DNA from: an uncultured Eubacteriales bacterium
GTDB taxonomy: Bacteria > Bacillota > Clostridia > Oscillospirales > Acutalibacteraceae
DNA length: 41,118 nucleotides
Assembly: GCA_948537335.1 (NCBI GenBank)
Contig: CAOUJG010000011.1
Coordinates: 1 to 41,118, forward strand
Reading direction: 5' to 3'
A program made the translations under genes and the position numbers. Every line of letters starts with the position of its first letter. Position 1 is the stretch's first letter. Positions 23,580 through 30,570 of the stretch are shown in pieces. The notes under the pieces were generated by a model. The model saw nothing but the letters and a program-made list of their open reading frames with translations, was not told where the DNA came from and did not search any database.

Positions 23580-23682
23580 ATTTTGGCACCAGCCTTTTTC
23601 AAAAGTCTCGCTACTAGTAGGTAAATCCCTAGCGCAATCGCCGCGCTTCAGATTATTTTCAACAAAACCCACAATATGCGGT
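23580..23682 (-). ncRNA. Candidate L21 leader RNA (autoregulatory 5' UTR)
   Basis: About 100 bases lie between the predicted transcription start and rplU. They can fold into several stems: AAAACC/GGTTTT near the 5' end, GCGC/GCGC, CTACTAGTAG, CTTTT/AAAAG and GGC-tggt-GCC next to the ATG. Many Firmicutes carry a conserved L21 leader here (Rfam L21_leader), used for feedback. I infer identity from position and structure, not from recalled consensus bases. Confidence 0.5.
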
Positions 23683-23688
23683 TTTTTA

Positions 23689-23717
23689 ATGTTACCACAT
23701 TCTCAAAAATTTGTCAA
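23689..23717 (-). promoter_or_regulatory. SigA promoter of rplU-prp-rpmA
   Basis: Minus-strand consensus TTGACA (23712-23717), 17 bases ending AATGTGG, then TAACAT (23689-23694), TG-extended. Confidence 0.8.
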
Positions 23718-23759
23718 CGCCCAATTTAAAATTTAAGCGCTGACCGTACCCGTCGCGGT

Positions 23760-23788
23760 TTGACAGGCCTGCGTTTCTTTGTTAAAAT
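23760..23788 (+). promoter_or_regulatory. SigA promoter of tyrS
   Basis: Consensus TTGACA (23760-23765), 17 bases, then TAAAAT (23783-23788). The roughly 100-base leader shows no T-box core, unlike many Firmicutes tyrS genes. Confidence 0.75.
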
Positions 23789-23894
23789 ATTTATATTTAA
23801 AGTTTGAAAATTAAATGGTCCCTCTGTTCTAGGCGCTGCGAGACTTTGCCTACTAAATCCGCGTCAGTGCGTCAGTTTTGAAAGGGTGTTTTTA

Positions 23895-25169
23895 ATGGAC
23901 GTTTTTAAAACCTTGCAGGAGCGAGGCTTCATCGCGCAGACCACCAACGAAGAAAAAATTAAAAACCTGCTGAATAATCAAAAAATCACGTTTTACATCG
24001 GCTTCGACCCCACTGCCGATAGCCTTCACGTTGGCCATTTCATCCCGATTATGGTCATCTCTCACCTGCAAAAAGCCGGTCACACGCCCATCGTGCTCTT
24101 TGGCGGCGGTACTGGGCTCATCGGCGACCCCACCGGCAAGACCGATATGCGCAAAATGTTGACGGGTGAAATGATTTCACACAACATTGATTGCTTTAAG
24201 CGCCAAACTTCAAAATTAATCGATTTTTCCAAGGGGAAAGCCATCGTGGTGAACAACGACGATTGGCTTACAAACCTTAATTACATCGACTTTCTGCGCG
24301 AGGTCGGCGTGCATTTTTCTGTTAATCGCATGCTCTCTTTTGAGTGCTATAAACAGCGACTAGAACGCGGACTCTCGTTCTTCGAGCTCAACTACATGCT
24401 GATGCAGAGCTACGACTTCCTTGTTTTAAATCGCAAATATGACTGTGTGCTGGAGCTCGGCGGCGATGATCAGTGGAGCAACATTATCGGTGGCGTTGAG
24501 CTGGCGCGCAAGAAGGAGAACAAGGACGTTTTTGGCATGACAATCACGCTTCTGACCAACAGCGAGGGCAAAAAGATGGGCAAAACCGAAAAGGGCGCCC
24601 TCTGGTTGGACGCTGACAAAACTTCGCCGTATGAGTTTTACCAGTATTGGCGCAATGTTGACGATAAAGACGTGATAAAATGCCTCAAAATGCTCACGTT
24701 TTTGCCAATGGATGAAATCAACGAGCTAGCTAAACTCGAGGGTCAAGAGCTAAACCGCGCAAAGGAAGTTTTGGCATTCGAAGTCACAGCCGCAATCCAT
24801 GGCAAAGACGAAGCCACAAAAGCGCAAAATGCCTCCAAAGCTATTTTTTCTTCTGCGCAAAATGCCTCCAAAGCTATTTTTTCTTCTGCGCAAAATGCCG
24901 ATGATATGCCGTCTACATGCATCAGTGCCGACACCTTCTCTGACGGCCAAATTTCTATAATCGAATTATTGACCTTGTCAAAATTAGCGTCGTCAAACGG
25001 CGAAGCACGGCGGTTAATCGAGCAAGGCGGCGTTTCTGTTTTAATTCAGGGTGAAAATAAAAAAGTCTCGAACATCAGCAAAACCTTGGCGCCATCTGAT
25101 TTTGCCGAAGGTTTTGTTATCATAAAAAAGGGCAAAAAAGTTTTCCATAAAATCGTTCTAAAAAAATAG
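23895..25169 (+). CDS. tyrS: Tyrosyl-tRNA synthetase with internal 11-residue duplication
   Basis: A 424-residue class I synthetase that charges tRNA-Tyr. It has the HIGH-type HVGH (residues 45-48), the tyrosine-site ELNYMLMQSYDFL and GGDDQWSNI, the KMSKS-type KMGKT (227-231), and a C-terminal S4 RNA-binding domain (about 363-420, EARRLIEQGGVSVLIQGENKK). Residues 310-331 are two perfect copies of AQNASKAIFSS, where relatives have one; this lies in the helix leading to the S4 domain. ATG 23895 has AAAGGGTG upstream; the in-frame GTG at 23886 overlaps that site. It is probably functional because all motifs are intact. Confidence 0.96.
   Translation: MDVFKTLQERGFIAQTTNEEKIKNLLNNQKITFYIGFDPTADSLHVGHFIPIMVISHLQKAGHTPIVLFGGGTGLIGDPTGKTDMRKMLTGEMISHNIDCFKRQTSKLIDFSKGKAIVVNNDDWLTNLNYIDFLREVGVHFSVNRMLSFECYKQRLERGLSFFELNYMLMQSYDFLVLNRKYDCVLELGGDDQWSNIIGGVELARKKENKDVFGMTITLLTNSEGKKMGKTEKGALWLDADKTSPYEFYQYWRNVDDKDVIKCLKMLTFLPMDEINELAKLEGQELNRAKEVLAFEVTAAIHGKDEATKAQNASKAIFSSAQNASKAIFSSAQNADDMPSTCISADTFSDGQISIIELLTLSKLASSNGEARRLIEQGGVSVLIQGENKKVSNISKTLAPSDFAEGFVIIKKGKKVFHKIVLKK
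24822..24899 (+). repeat. Perfect 33-bp tandem duplication inside tyrS
   Basis: Two identical 33-base units (24822-24854, 24855-24887) are followed by 12 bases of a third (24888-24899). In-frame and identical at every synonymous site, so very recent. Confidence 0.95.
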
Positions 25170-25197
25170 GCACGCATCCCGTGTGCGCGCCATTTTT
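25169..25197 (+). terminator. tyrS terminator
   Basis: The stem GGCACGCA / TGCGCGCC with one mismatch begins at the last base of the stop codon. It is followed by TTTTT. Confidence 0.65.
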
Positions 25198-25212
25198 GTC
25201 GTTTGCTCACTA

Positions 25213-26019
25213 TCAAAATTTTTCTCTATAATAATTGTCTGGTAGCAGGTGTTTGCCTCTTCGCCTGCGTTTTTTGCTGCCCGATAATCCCTGAATCGGC
25301 ACATCGGCGGCGTTCCTGCCTTTTATCATGATGAAAACCACCATTGCGATGCCTGCTAAAATCAAAGCCCAAGCTATGATTCCCACAACGTAATTGGTTT
25401 TGGCTTCTTTTTCGGCGCTCACAGGTGTCGCCACTTCTGGAAAGGCAACCTCTTCAGCCTCCACCGCGGGCAAATCTTCTGGCGGCTTTGGCTTTTCTTC
25501 TGCCGATTCGTCCTTATTTTTTTCTTCAGAAGTTGCCTTGTTCTGTGCAACATTTTGAGATGAATTTTCCGCCTCTTCGCTTGCGGACTGCTCGGGGGTA
25601 GAGTTATTCTGAGTCTGGCGCTCTCTTTGAGTCGACTGTTGCGGCGCGCTGTTTGAATTATTCTGAGAAGAGCTCGAAGAATTGGTGCTGATTGACGAGG
25701 AATAGGTAGAATTGCTGCCTGTAGAGGAGCTCGAGCTAGCCGGACTGCTCGACGTGCTGCTCGTATAAGATGAAACCCCGACCCTCTCACCGTTTGAAGA
25801 AGTCGACGAATTCACGCGGCTTCGCACGTTGGGATTATTTACGCCTGTGCTAGAGGTCTCGCTGCTGTACACCCGCGGTTGGGAGCTATCCAAATCGCTG
25901 TCAACCCCCACCGCAACATATTTTTTTGCAAAAGTGCCCGCGCAAAGGCAAATCAGGCTCGCTGCAATAAGAATTAAGGAAATTTTACATTTAAAAAAAT
26001 TACTAAAATTATTCTTCAT
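25213..26019 (-). CDS. Ser/Asn-rich bitopic envelope protein, unknown
   Basis: A 268-residue protein. It has an N-terminal hydrophobic segment (about 12-30, ISLILIAASLICLCAGTFA), then about 110 residues dominated by Ser, Asn, Thr and Gln. An acidic Glu/Pro segment (EEKPKPPEDLPAVEAEE) follows, then a C-terminal membrane helix (VVGIIAWALILAGIAMVVFIMI) and a very basic tail with KKRRRRGKH. The layout suggests an extracytoplasmic flexible stalk anchored by the C-terminal helix, with the basic tail inside. No domain is recognised. There is no good ribosome site next to the ATG; an AAAGGAGG lies about 50 bases upstream and opens no usable frame. A promoter lies at 26118-26145. Confidence 0.7.
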   Translation of the reverse strand: MKNNFSNFFKCKISLILIAASLICLCAGTFAKKYVAVGVDSDLDSSQPRVYSSETSSTGVNNPNVRSRVNSSTSSNGERVGVSSYTSSTSSSPASSSSSTGSNSTYSSSISTNSSSSSQNNSNSAPQQSTQRERQTQNNSTPEQSASEEAENSSQNVAQNKATSEEKNKDESAEEKPKPPEDLPAVEAEEVAFPEVATPVSAEKEAKTNYVVGIIAWALILAGIAMVVFIMIKGRNAADVPIQGLSGSKKRRRRGKHLLPDNYYREKF

Positions 26020-26117
26020 CTTTAAAACCGCGATATAATGCGCAATTTGGACGCAAACTTTCGCGCAAACCTCCTTTTTTGTGGCACAATATGCAAAAAA
26101 GCTAAAAACACACCAAC

Positions 26118-26145
26118 ATTATAGCATATTTACGCTTTTGCGCAA
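26118..26145 (-). promoter_or_regulatory. Promoter for the Ser-rich protein gene
   Basis: Minus-strand TTGCGC (26140-26145), 16 bases, then TATAAT (26118-26123) preceded by TATGC. It leaves about 90 bases of leader. Confidence 0.65.
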
Positions 26146-26160
26146 CATAAAATTTTATTT

Positions 26161-26463
26161 TTATATATTTTTCGCCATATTTTGAATTGTCTCTACGGCT
26201 TGGCTCACATTTTGCGAGATCTCGTCGGTAATGGCGTATATGCAGGAAAAATCTATAATCTGAGGCTTATTCATAAACCGAATCTTAATATAATGCCCGT
26301 CATTTGGCGAATCTCTATAAACAAACCAGGGATTATTATCGGCAAAACCTATCCGCCGCGTGTTTTTCTCTACCACGATAAATCCCATAATCAGCGCCAA
26401 AGTCAGCCATGTTGAGAGCATGCTGTAGAATACCGTCCTCACGTGATTTCGCCATCTTTGCAT
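26161..26463 (-). CDS. Small membrane-anchored protein downstream of spoIIP, unknown
   Basis: A 100-residue protein. Its basic N-terminus (MQRWRNHVRTVF) leads to one membrane helix (SMLSTWLTLALIMGFIVV) and a soluble domain containing WFVYRD and YIKIRFMNKPQIIDFSCIYAITDEISQNVSQAVETIQNMAKNI. ATG 26463 is chosen because AAAGGATGG lies about 6 bases upstream. It starts only 25 bases after spoIIP on the same strand, so it is probably co-transcribed with it, which hints at a sporulation role. No family is recognised. Confidence 0.65.
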   Translation of the reverse strand: MQRWRNHVRTVFYSMLSTWLTLALIMGFIVVEKNTRRIGFADNNPWFVYRDSPNDGHYIKIRFMNKPQIIDFSCIYAITDEISQNVSQAVETIQNMAKNI

Positions 26464-26487
26464 TTTGACCATCCTTTACTTTGGCTA

Positions 26488-27636
26488 TTATAGCCCTTCA
26501 AACGTCTTTGCGAGCGCGTGGCCCAGCAGTGTGCCGGTGTATACCGCTTCGTTTAGGGTGTTGACTTCCGTTCCTACCTCGATTAGCAGCGACGCGTGCG
26601 TTTTGTTCATGTTATACTTTACGGGACCAAAGAACATCGACCGCGTCATGCCCGGGTACAATTTCTCCGACGCCTTCTGGAGTCTTAGCGCAAATCGCAG
26701 ATTATACTCCCAATCGGGGAAGTTCATACTTCCATCCAAGTCGCAGCCAGCCATAATCATAATCTGAGCCGCCTTTTTCCCGTTCACCTTAAAGGTAGGC
26801 TTTATCTTGCCGCGCTCGTTGTTGCCGATTGTGTCGCGGTGAATATCTATCGTCACCTGAATGGAGGGGTGCTCTGCGAGGTTTCTGTCAATAGTTTCCG
26901 CGCTGCGCCTATAAGAACCGCTAAAGCTCGGTGAATCGTGACAAGTCGTGTCGTGAATGCAACCTATGCCGGCCTTTTTCAAGCTCTCACAGATCGCATC
27001 ACCAACCCTAACAACGCTGTATCGCTTGTCTTCAGTCCGAGGATAAAAGCTCTCGTAGTAGAACCCCTGGTCTTTATCCATGAAGGCCTCGCAAGTGTGC
27101 GTGTGATAAACCAAAACCTGCGGTGTGCCGTCCTTTTTTATGTTCACATCGGGCCTCTTTCGCAGCTCCTCCGCGATGTTGAGGTCCATTCCGGATTTAT
27201 TATTCACGTAAAAATTCTCGTACTTTATGCCGCTGTCGCCAAAGTGGCTCTCGATAATCTTGAACGTATTCTCGCCGTCGTTGTGAGGAATTGAGAAGTC
27301 TTTGATGTCCGGATAATCGTGATCTTTGCTCAAACTCTCATCTGCAATTTTATTGTTCCCATCGGAGGCCAGCGTATTCGCCATCACATCGGGCTTGTGG
27401 ATGTCTAGATTTATTATCTTTTGCGCGTCATAATCGGCCACGTTGATCTTGGCTTCGTTGCTGCGAAGGTCGCCCTCGGACATAATGAAGCTCATCGAAA
27501 ACAGCTCCAGAAGAGCAAGGTTGTTGCAGGATAGTTCAAAGACTTTAAGCGTCAGGCACAGGCAGCACACCAACGCCGAGCTGGTTGACAAAAAATAAAG
27601 GATCATTTTTTTCACTTTTCGCGCATCAATCAACAT
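26488..27636 (-). CDS. spoIIP: Stage II sporulation protein P (peptidoglycan hydrolase)
   Basis: A 382-residue membrane-anchored amidase/endopeptidase of the SpoIID-SpoIIP-SpoIIM engulfment machine. An N-terminal membrane segment (MILYFLSTSSALVCCLCLTL) is followed by the catalytic domain: VLVYHTHTCEAF (His residues), DIHRDTIGNNE (acidic/His site) and SLLIEVGTEVNTLNEA (Glu). These match the amidase_3-like SpoIIP fold. The start ATG at 27636 has GGAGG upstream; the frame is open 27 codons further but without a site. It follows gpr directly, as in Bacillus and other endospore formers. Confidence 0.95.
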   Translation of the reverse strand: MLIDARKVKKMILYFLSTSSALVCCLCLTLKVFELSCNNLALLELFSMSFIMSEGDLRSNEAKINVADYDAQKIINLDIHKPDVMANTLASDGNNKIADESLSKDHDYPDIKDFSIPHNDGENTFKIIESHFGDSGIKYENFYVNNKSGMDLNIAEELRKRPDVNIKKDGTPQVLVYHTHTCEAFMDKDQGFYYESFYPRTEDKRYSVVRVGDAICESLKKAGIGCIHDTTCHDSPSFSGSYRRSAETIDRNLAEHPSIQVTIDIHRDTIGNNERGKIKPTFKVNGKKAAQIMIMAGCDLDGSMNFPDWEYNLRFALRLQKASEKLYPGMTRSMFFGPVKYNMNKTHASLLIEVGTEVNTLNEAVYTGTLLGHALAKTFEGL

Positions 27637-27725
27637 CCTTTTACCTCCAACCGTCCTTAAAATTTCTGTCTTTGGTAAAATTATGCGAGCCATCCAAGAT
27701 TTATGCCCCAACCGCAAGCCATTCG

Positions 27726-28622
27726 CTATAATAGCGCCATTATCTCTTTGGTCGAAAAGTCCGGTTGCAGCGCCGTGTTTATCGACTTGGCCAGCAGTTT
27801 TGACGATCGTTCAATCAGCAAGTCGATCTCCCTTGGCGTCACAATCATCCTCTCCCCGCGCGGCATCGTCTTGTTGCTTATTTCGTCCAGATATTTTGCA
27901 TCGTTAGCCTCCCCTGCGAATAAGTCCCTCGCCAAAGTCTGTGCATCCACAACCGTCGGCACACCCACGCCGATTACAGGCACTCCCATTGTCTCTTCGT
28001 TCAATCCTGGCCGCGCGTTGCCCACTCCAGCGCCAGGAGAAATCCCAGTGTTACAGATTTGGATGGTTGTTCCCAGCCGACTGGTCTCTGCAGAGGCAAG
28101 AGCATCGATCACAATCAGCGCCACGGGAGTTATCATTTTTACGATGCTCAAAATAACTTCGCTTACCTCTATGCCGGTCTGTCCCAAAACTCCGGGAGCC
28201 ATCGCCGCTACTGGCCGCAACGAATCTAGCCCTGCAGACCGCGCGATTTCTCCGGAGATGTGCCGTGTTGCCAGTATCGACTTTATCGTTTTAGGACCCA
28301 ATGCGTCCGGAGTTATCGCCTCATTTCCCAACCCGACCACAAAAACAAGCCCTTTTTGCGGCAATAAGCTTTTTATTTGGCCCGCTATTGTTTCCGATTT
28401 TTCCTTGGCGTTGTCGCAATTGTCCGTAAAAGTCGGCAGCTCTATCGTGATGTACTCTCCCATTAACTTGCCTATCCTTCGCGCTGCGGCCTCGCTTTCA
28501 ATCGTCACCTGCGTTATTTTTAGCGCCCCTTCTGCCTTTTTGACTTGCCGCACCCCTTCAATTTGGCTTTTTAGGCTCCTCACGGCTTCCATTGCCAGGT
28601 CGGTTCTTAGTTGCACCCTCAT
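27726..28622 (-). CDS. gpr: GPR germination protease (SASP endopeptidase)
   Basis: A 298-residue aspartic-type peptidase that degrades small acid-soluble spore proteins at germination. The N-terminal RTDLAMEA motif, itself like the SASP cleavage site where the zymogen is processed, is followed by ITIELPTFTDN, VVGLGNEAITPDALGPK, AAMAPGVLGQTGIE, VIDALASAETSRLGTTIQICNTGISPGAGVGN and VGVPTVVDA. All family blocks are intact. Position between rpsT (divergent) and spoIIP is the conserved order. Its presence shows that the organism forms, or recently formed, endospores. Confidence 0.96.
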   Translation of the reverse strand: MRVQLRTDLAMEAVRSLKSQIEGVRQVKKAEGALKITQVTIESEAAARRIGKLMGEYITIELPTFTDNCDNAKEKSETIAGQIKSLLPQKGLVFVVGLGNEAITPDALGPKTIKSILATRHISGEIARSAGLDSLRPVAAMAPGVLGQTGIEVSEVILSIVKMITPVALIVIDALASAETSRLGTTIQICNTGISPGAGVGNARPGLNEETMGVPVIGVGVPTVVDAQTLARDLFAGEANDAKYLDEISNKTMPRGERMIVTPREIDLLIERSSKLLAKSINTALQPDFSTKEIMALL

Positions 28623-28660
28623 TCTGCCTCACTTTTTTGCTGTTTTGACCTTTTCTGTTA

Positions 28661-28690
28661 TATTATTGACGCAAATTCGTAGTAGTATTC
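28661..28690 (-). promoter_or_regulatory. Possible forespore (SigF/SigG-type) promoter for gpr
   Basis: Minus-strand GAATA (28686-28690), 18 bases, then AATAATA (28661-28667). This resembles the SigG pattern GNATR / CATNNTA with one mismatch in the -10. gpr is known to be forespore-expressed in Bacillus; the match here is suggestive only. Confidence 0.35.
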
Positions 28691-28737
28691 TGTCTTGCCG
28701 CGCCTTTTTCAGCCCTCGTGCAAAAATAAAAAAATGC

Positions 28738-28766
28738 TTGATTTTTTGTGCCAAACGTGTTATCAT
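28738..28766 (+). promoter_or_regulatory. SigA promoter of rpsT
   Basis: TTGATT (28738-28743), 17 bases ending CGTGT, then TATCAT (28761-28766). It lies about 50 bases before the ATG. Confidence 0.7.
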
Positions 28767-28821
28767 TATTTGTAATTGTTGGTTTACTAATTTTAATCGT
28801 GAAGGGAGGGCATTTCGTAAA

Positions 28822-29085
28822 ATGCCAAATATTAAATCTGCTAAAAAGCGCGTTAAGGTGATTGCTACTAAAACCGCTAGAAATAAGGCTTATAATTCTT
28901 CTTTGAAGACGGCTGTTAAAAAGGCTGCTCTTGCTATCGGCGCTGATTCTGCTTATAAAACTGAGTGCGTTCGTCTGGCTGTCAAAAAGATCGATAAAGC
29001 TGTTGCTAAGGGGATTCTTCATAAGAACACCGCTTCTAGAAAGAAATCCGCACTCGCTCGCAAATTAAACTCAGCTTCAGCTTAG
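28822..29085 (+). CDS. rpsT: 30S ribosomal protein bS20
   Basis: An 87-residue basic helical protein (MPNIKSAKKRVKVIATKTARNKAYNSSLKTAVKKA...GILHKNTASRKKSALARKLN) that binds the 5' domain of 16S rRNA. GGGAGGG lies 11 bases upstream of the ATG. The frame is open far upstream through the gpr region, but that part is antisense to gpr and is not coding. Flanked by a promoter and a strong terminator. Confidence 0.97.
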   Translation: MPNIKSAKKRVKVIATKTARNKAYNSSLKTAVKKAALAIGADSAYKTECVRLAVKKIDKAVAKGILHKNTASRKKSALARKLNSASA

Positions 29086-29112
29086 TGTCTTTCTATTTTT
29101 ATCTCGCCCACT

Positions 29113-29138
29113 GCAGAACGTCTCTGTTCTGCCTTTTT
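29113..29138 (+). terminator. rpsT terminator
   Basis: A perfect 7-bp stem, GCAGAAC / GTTCTGC, with a 6-base loop, then C and TTTTTGTTT. Confidence 0.9.
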
Positions 29139-29154
29139 GTTTATGTGTGTACGC

Positions 29155-29183
29155 TTGACTTTTGCAAGGTTTTTGAGTATCAT
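29155..29183 (+). promoter_or_regulatory. SigA promoter for the 50-aa membrane protein
   Basis: TTGACT (29155-29160), 17 bases, then TATCAT (29178-29183). The leader before the ATG is short. Confidence 0.7.
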
Positions 29184-29212
29184 GTGTTTATTAAACTATG
29201 GGGGTGCGCCTT

Positions 29213-29365
29213 ATGAGACGTAACGATAAAATGGGGTGGATTATTGCGATTGTGGCCATCGCTGCGACTATTGCAGCCGCCGTGGCTACTGCTATTGTTT
29301 ATTTTGAGAAAAAGCGAAAAGACGACGAGGATTTGGACCATTACTTAGACTGTTCTATTCAATAA
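29213..29365 (+). CDS. Small single-pass membrane protein (50 aa), unknown
   Basis: MRRNDKMGW is followed by a 24-residue hydrophobic helix (IIAIVAIAATIAAAVATAIVYF), a basic stop-transfer patch (EKKRKDD) and an acidic tail (EDLDHYLDCSIQ). GGGGGTG precedes the ATG by about 7-10 bases. It has its own promoter and terminator, so it is a true short gene. No family is assigned; the tail with a single Cys looks conserved-protein-like but cannot be tested here. Confidence 0.7.
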   Translation: MRRNDKMGWIIAIVAIAATIAAAVATAIVYFEKKRKDDEDLDHYLDCSIQ

Positions 29366-29381
29366 TTTTTGTTGATATTAC

Positions 29382-29411
29382 AAAAAGCCGCGCGGTATAG
29401 TGCGGCTTTTT
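29382..29411 (+). terminator. Terminator of the 50-aa gene
   Basis: A 10-bp stem, AAAAAGCCGC / GCGGCTTTTT, with a 10-base loop, followed by ATTTT. Confidence 0.85.
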
Positions 29412-29430
29412 ATTTTCATCTTTAATAATT

Positions 29431-29456
29431 GGCAGCACACTATACCGCGTGCTGCC
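29431..29456 (-). terminator. Terminator-like hairpin after mnmA
   Basis: A perfect 8-bp stem, GGCAGCAC / GTGCTGCC, just after the mnmA stop. The T tract on the minus strand is weak. Its loop region is complementary to the loop of the preceding terminator. Confidence 0.55.
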
Positions 29457-29473
29457 TTTATCTATTTAACTCG

Positions 29474-30538
29474 CTATGATATAATACCGCCACCGACAAC
29501 TATATCTCCACCGTAAAAAACAACCGATTGCCCCTTTGTAACGGCGCGCTGAGGTTTTTCGAAAATCACTTTAACTTTGTCTGGCCCCAAAGGTAATATC
29601 TTTGCTCTTTCCGGCTTTGCCTGATATCGAATTTTCGCTGTTACTGCCATTTCTGAGTCTGGATAATCAAACAGAATAAAATTAAGATCCGTAGCAATCA
29701 GTTCATTTGAATATTGATTCCCATCTTCGCCCAAAACCACGGTATTATCGGCCGCATTAATGTCGATAACATACATCGGCTTGCCAAATGTCACGCCAAA
29801 GCCTTTCCTCTGCCCCACAGTATAATTCAAAATCCCATTGTGTTGCCCCAAAACGTTACCGGACTTATCCACAAAATTACCCTCGCGCTTTGCACCATCA
29901 AAATTCTTTTTTATAAAATCAATATAACTTTCACCTTTTATAAAGCAGATCTCCTGGCTGTCCGGCTTTTTCGCGATAGGTAGCCCAAAGTCTTCAGCTA
30001 TTCTGCGAGTTTGGTCTTTTTCGAAATTACCATCACCAAGCGGAAACAAAGTATGGGCAAGTTGATTTTGCGTCAAATTGTAAAGCATATAGCTTTGGTC
30101 CTTGCCGCTATTAGCTCGTTTCAAAAGCCACCTATTGCGGTCTGCATCGTACTCCACATTCGCATAATGGCCCGTCGCAATATAATCAAAGCCATTTTTC
30201 ATCGCGTAGTCAAACATCGCACCAAACTTTATAAATTTATTGCACAAAACGCATGGGTTCGGCGTGCGTCCGCTACAATAAGACTTTGCAAAACTCTCGA
30301 TAACCTTTTTCTCAAACAAATCCGAAAAGTCCACTACATCGTGGCTTATCCCGATTTTATCAGCAACCATTTTCGCATCGTTAATGTCATTATGGCCATC
30401 GTCGGCACCCATGTATTTCGCTGGCTTCAGCTTCAGCGTAACTCCAGTAACGTCGTATCTCTGTCGCTTGAGCAACAGCGCCGCAACAGACGAATCCACA
30501 CCGCCGCTCATGCCAACCATAACTTTTTTTCTATCCAT
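29474..30538 (-). CDS. mnmA: tRNA-specific 2-thiouridylase MnmA
   Basis: A 354-residue enzyme that installs the 2-thio group at U34 of tRNA-Lys, -Glu and -Gln. The PP-loop GMSGGVDSS is at the N-terminus, the catalytic cysteine is in TPNPCVLCNKFIKF and the second cysteine in KPDSQEICFI. GHYANVEYD and KDQSYMLYNL are also typical. ATG 30538 gives the family length; an upstream GTG overlapping the cysS stop would add 12 non-conserved residues. It follows cysS by 32 bases and is probably expressed from the T-box-controlled transcript. Confidence 0.96.
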   Translation of the reverse strand: MDRKKVMVGMSGGVDSSVAALLLKRQRYDVTGVTLKLKPAKYMGADDGHNDINDAKMVADKIGISHDVVDFSDLFEKKVIESFAKSYCSGRTPNPCVLCNKFIKFGAMFDYAMKNGFDYIATGHYANVEYDADRNRWLLKRANSGKDQSYMLYNLTQNQLAHTLFPLGDGNFEKDQTRRIAEDFGLPIAKKPDSQEICFIKGESYIDFIKKNFDGAKREGNFVDKSGNVLGQHNGILNYTVGQRKGFGVTFGKPMYVIDINAADNTVVLGEDGNQYSNELIATDLNFILFDYPDSEMAVTAKIRYQAKPERAKILPLGPDKVKVIFEKPQRAVTKGQSVVFYGGDIVVGGGIIS

Positions 30539-30570
30539 AATTTTCAGTGGCCCCTTGACCGCGCCTCCAA

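Noticed and set aside
23789..23894. T-box upstream of tyrS
   Set aside because: No GGNACCGCG-type core, no specifier loop and no terminator; the leader is too short.
27703..28820. Long plus-strand frame running into rpsT
   Set aside because: It is antisense to gpr, has no ribosome site, and bS20 length and the GGGAGGG site place the start at 28822.
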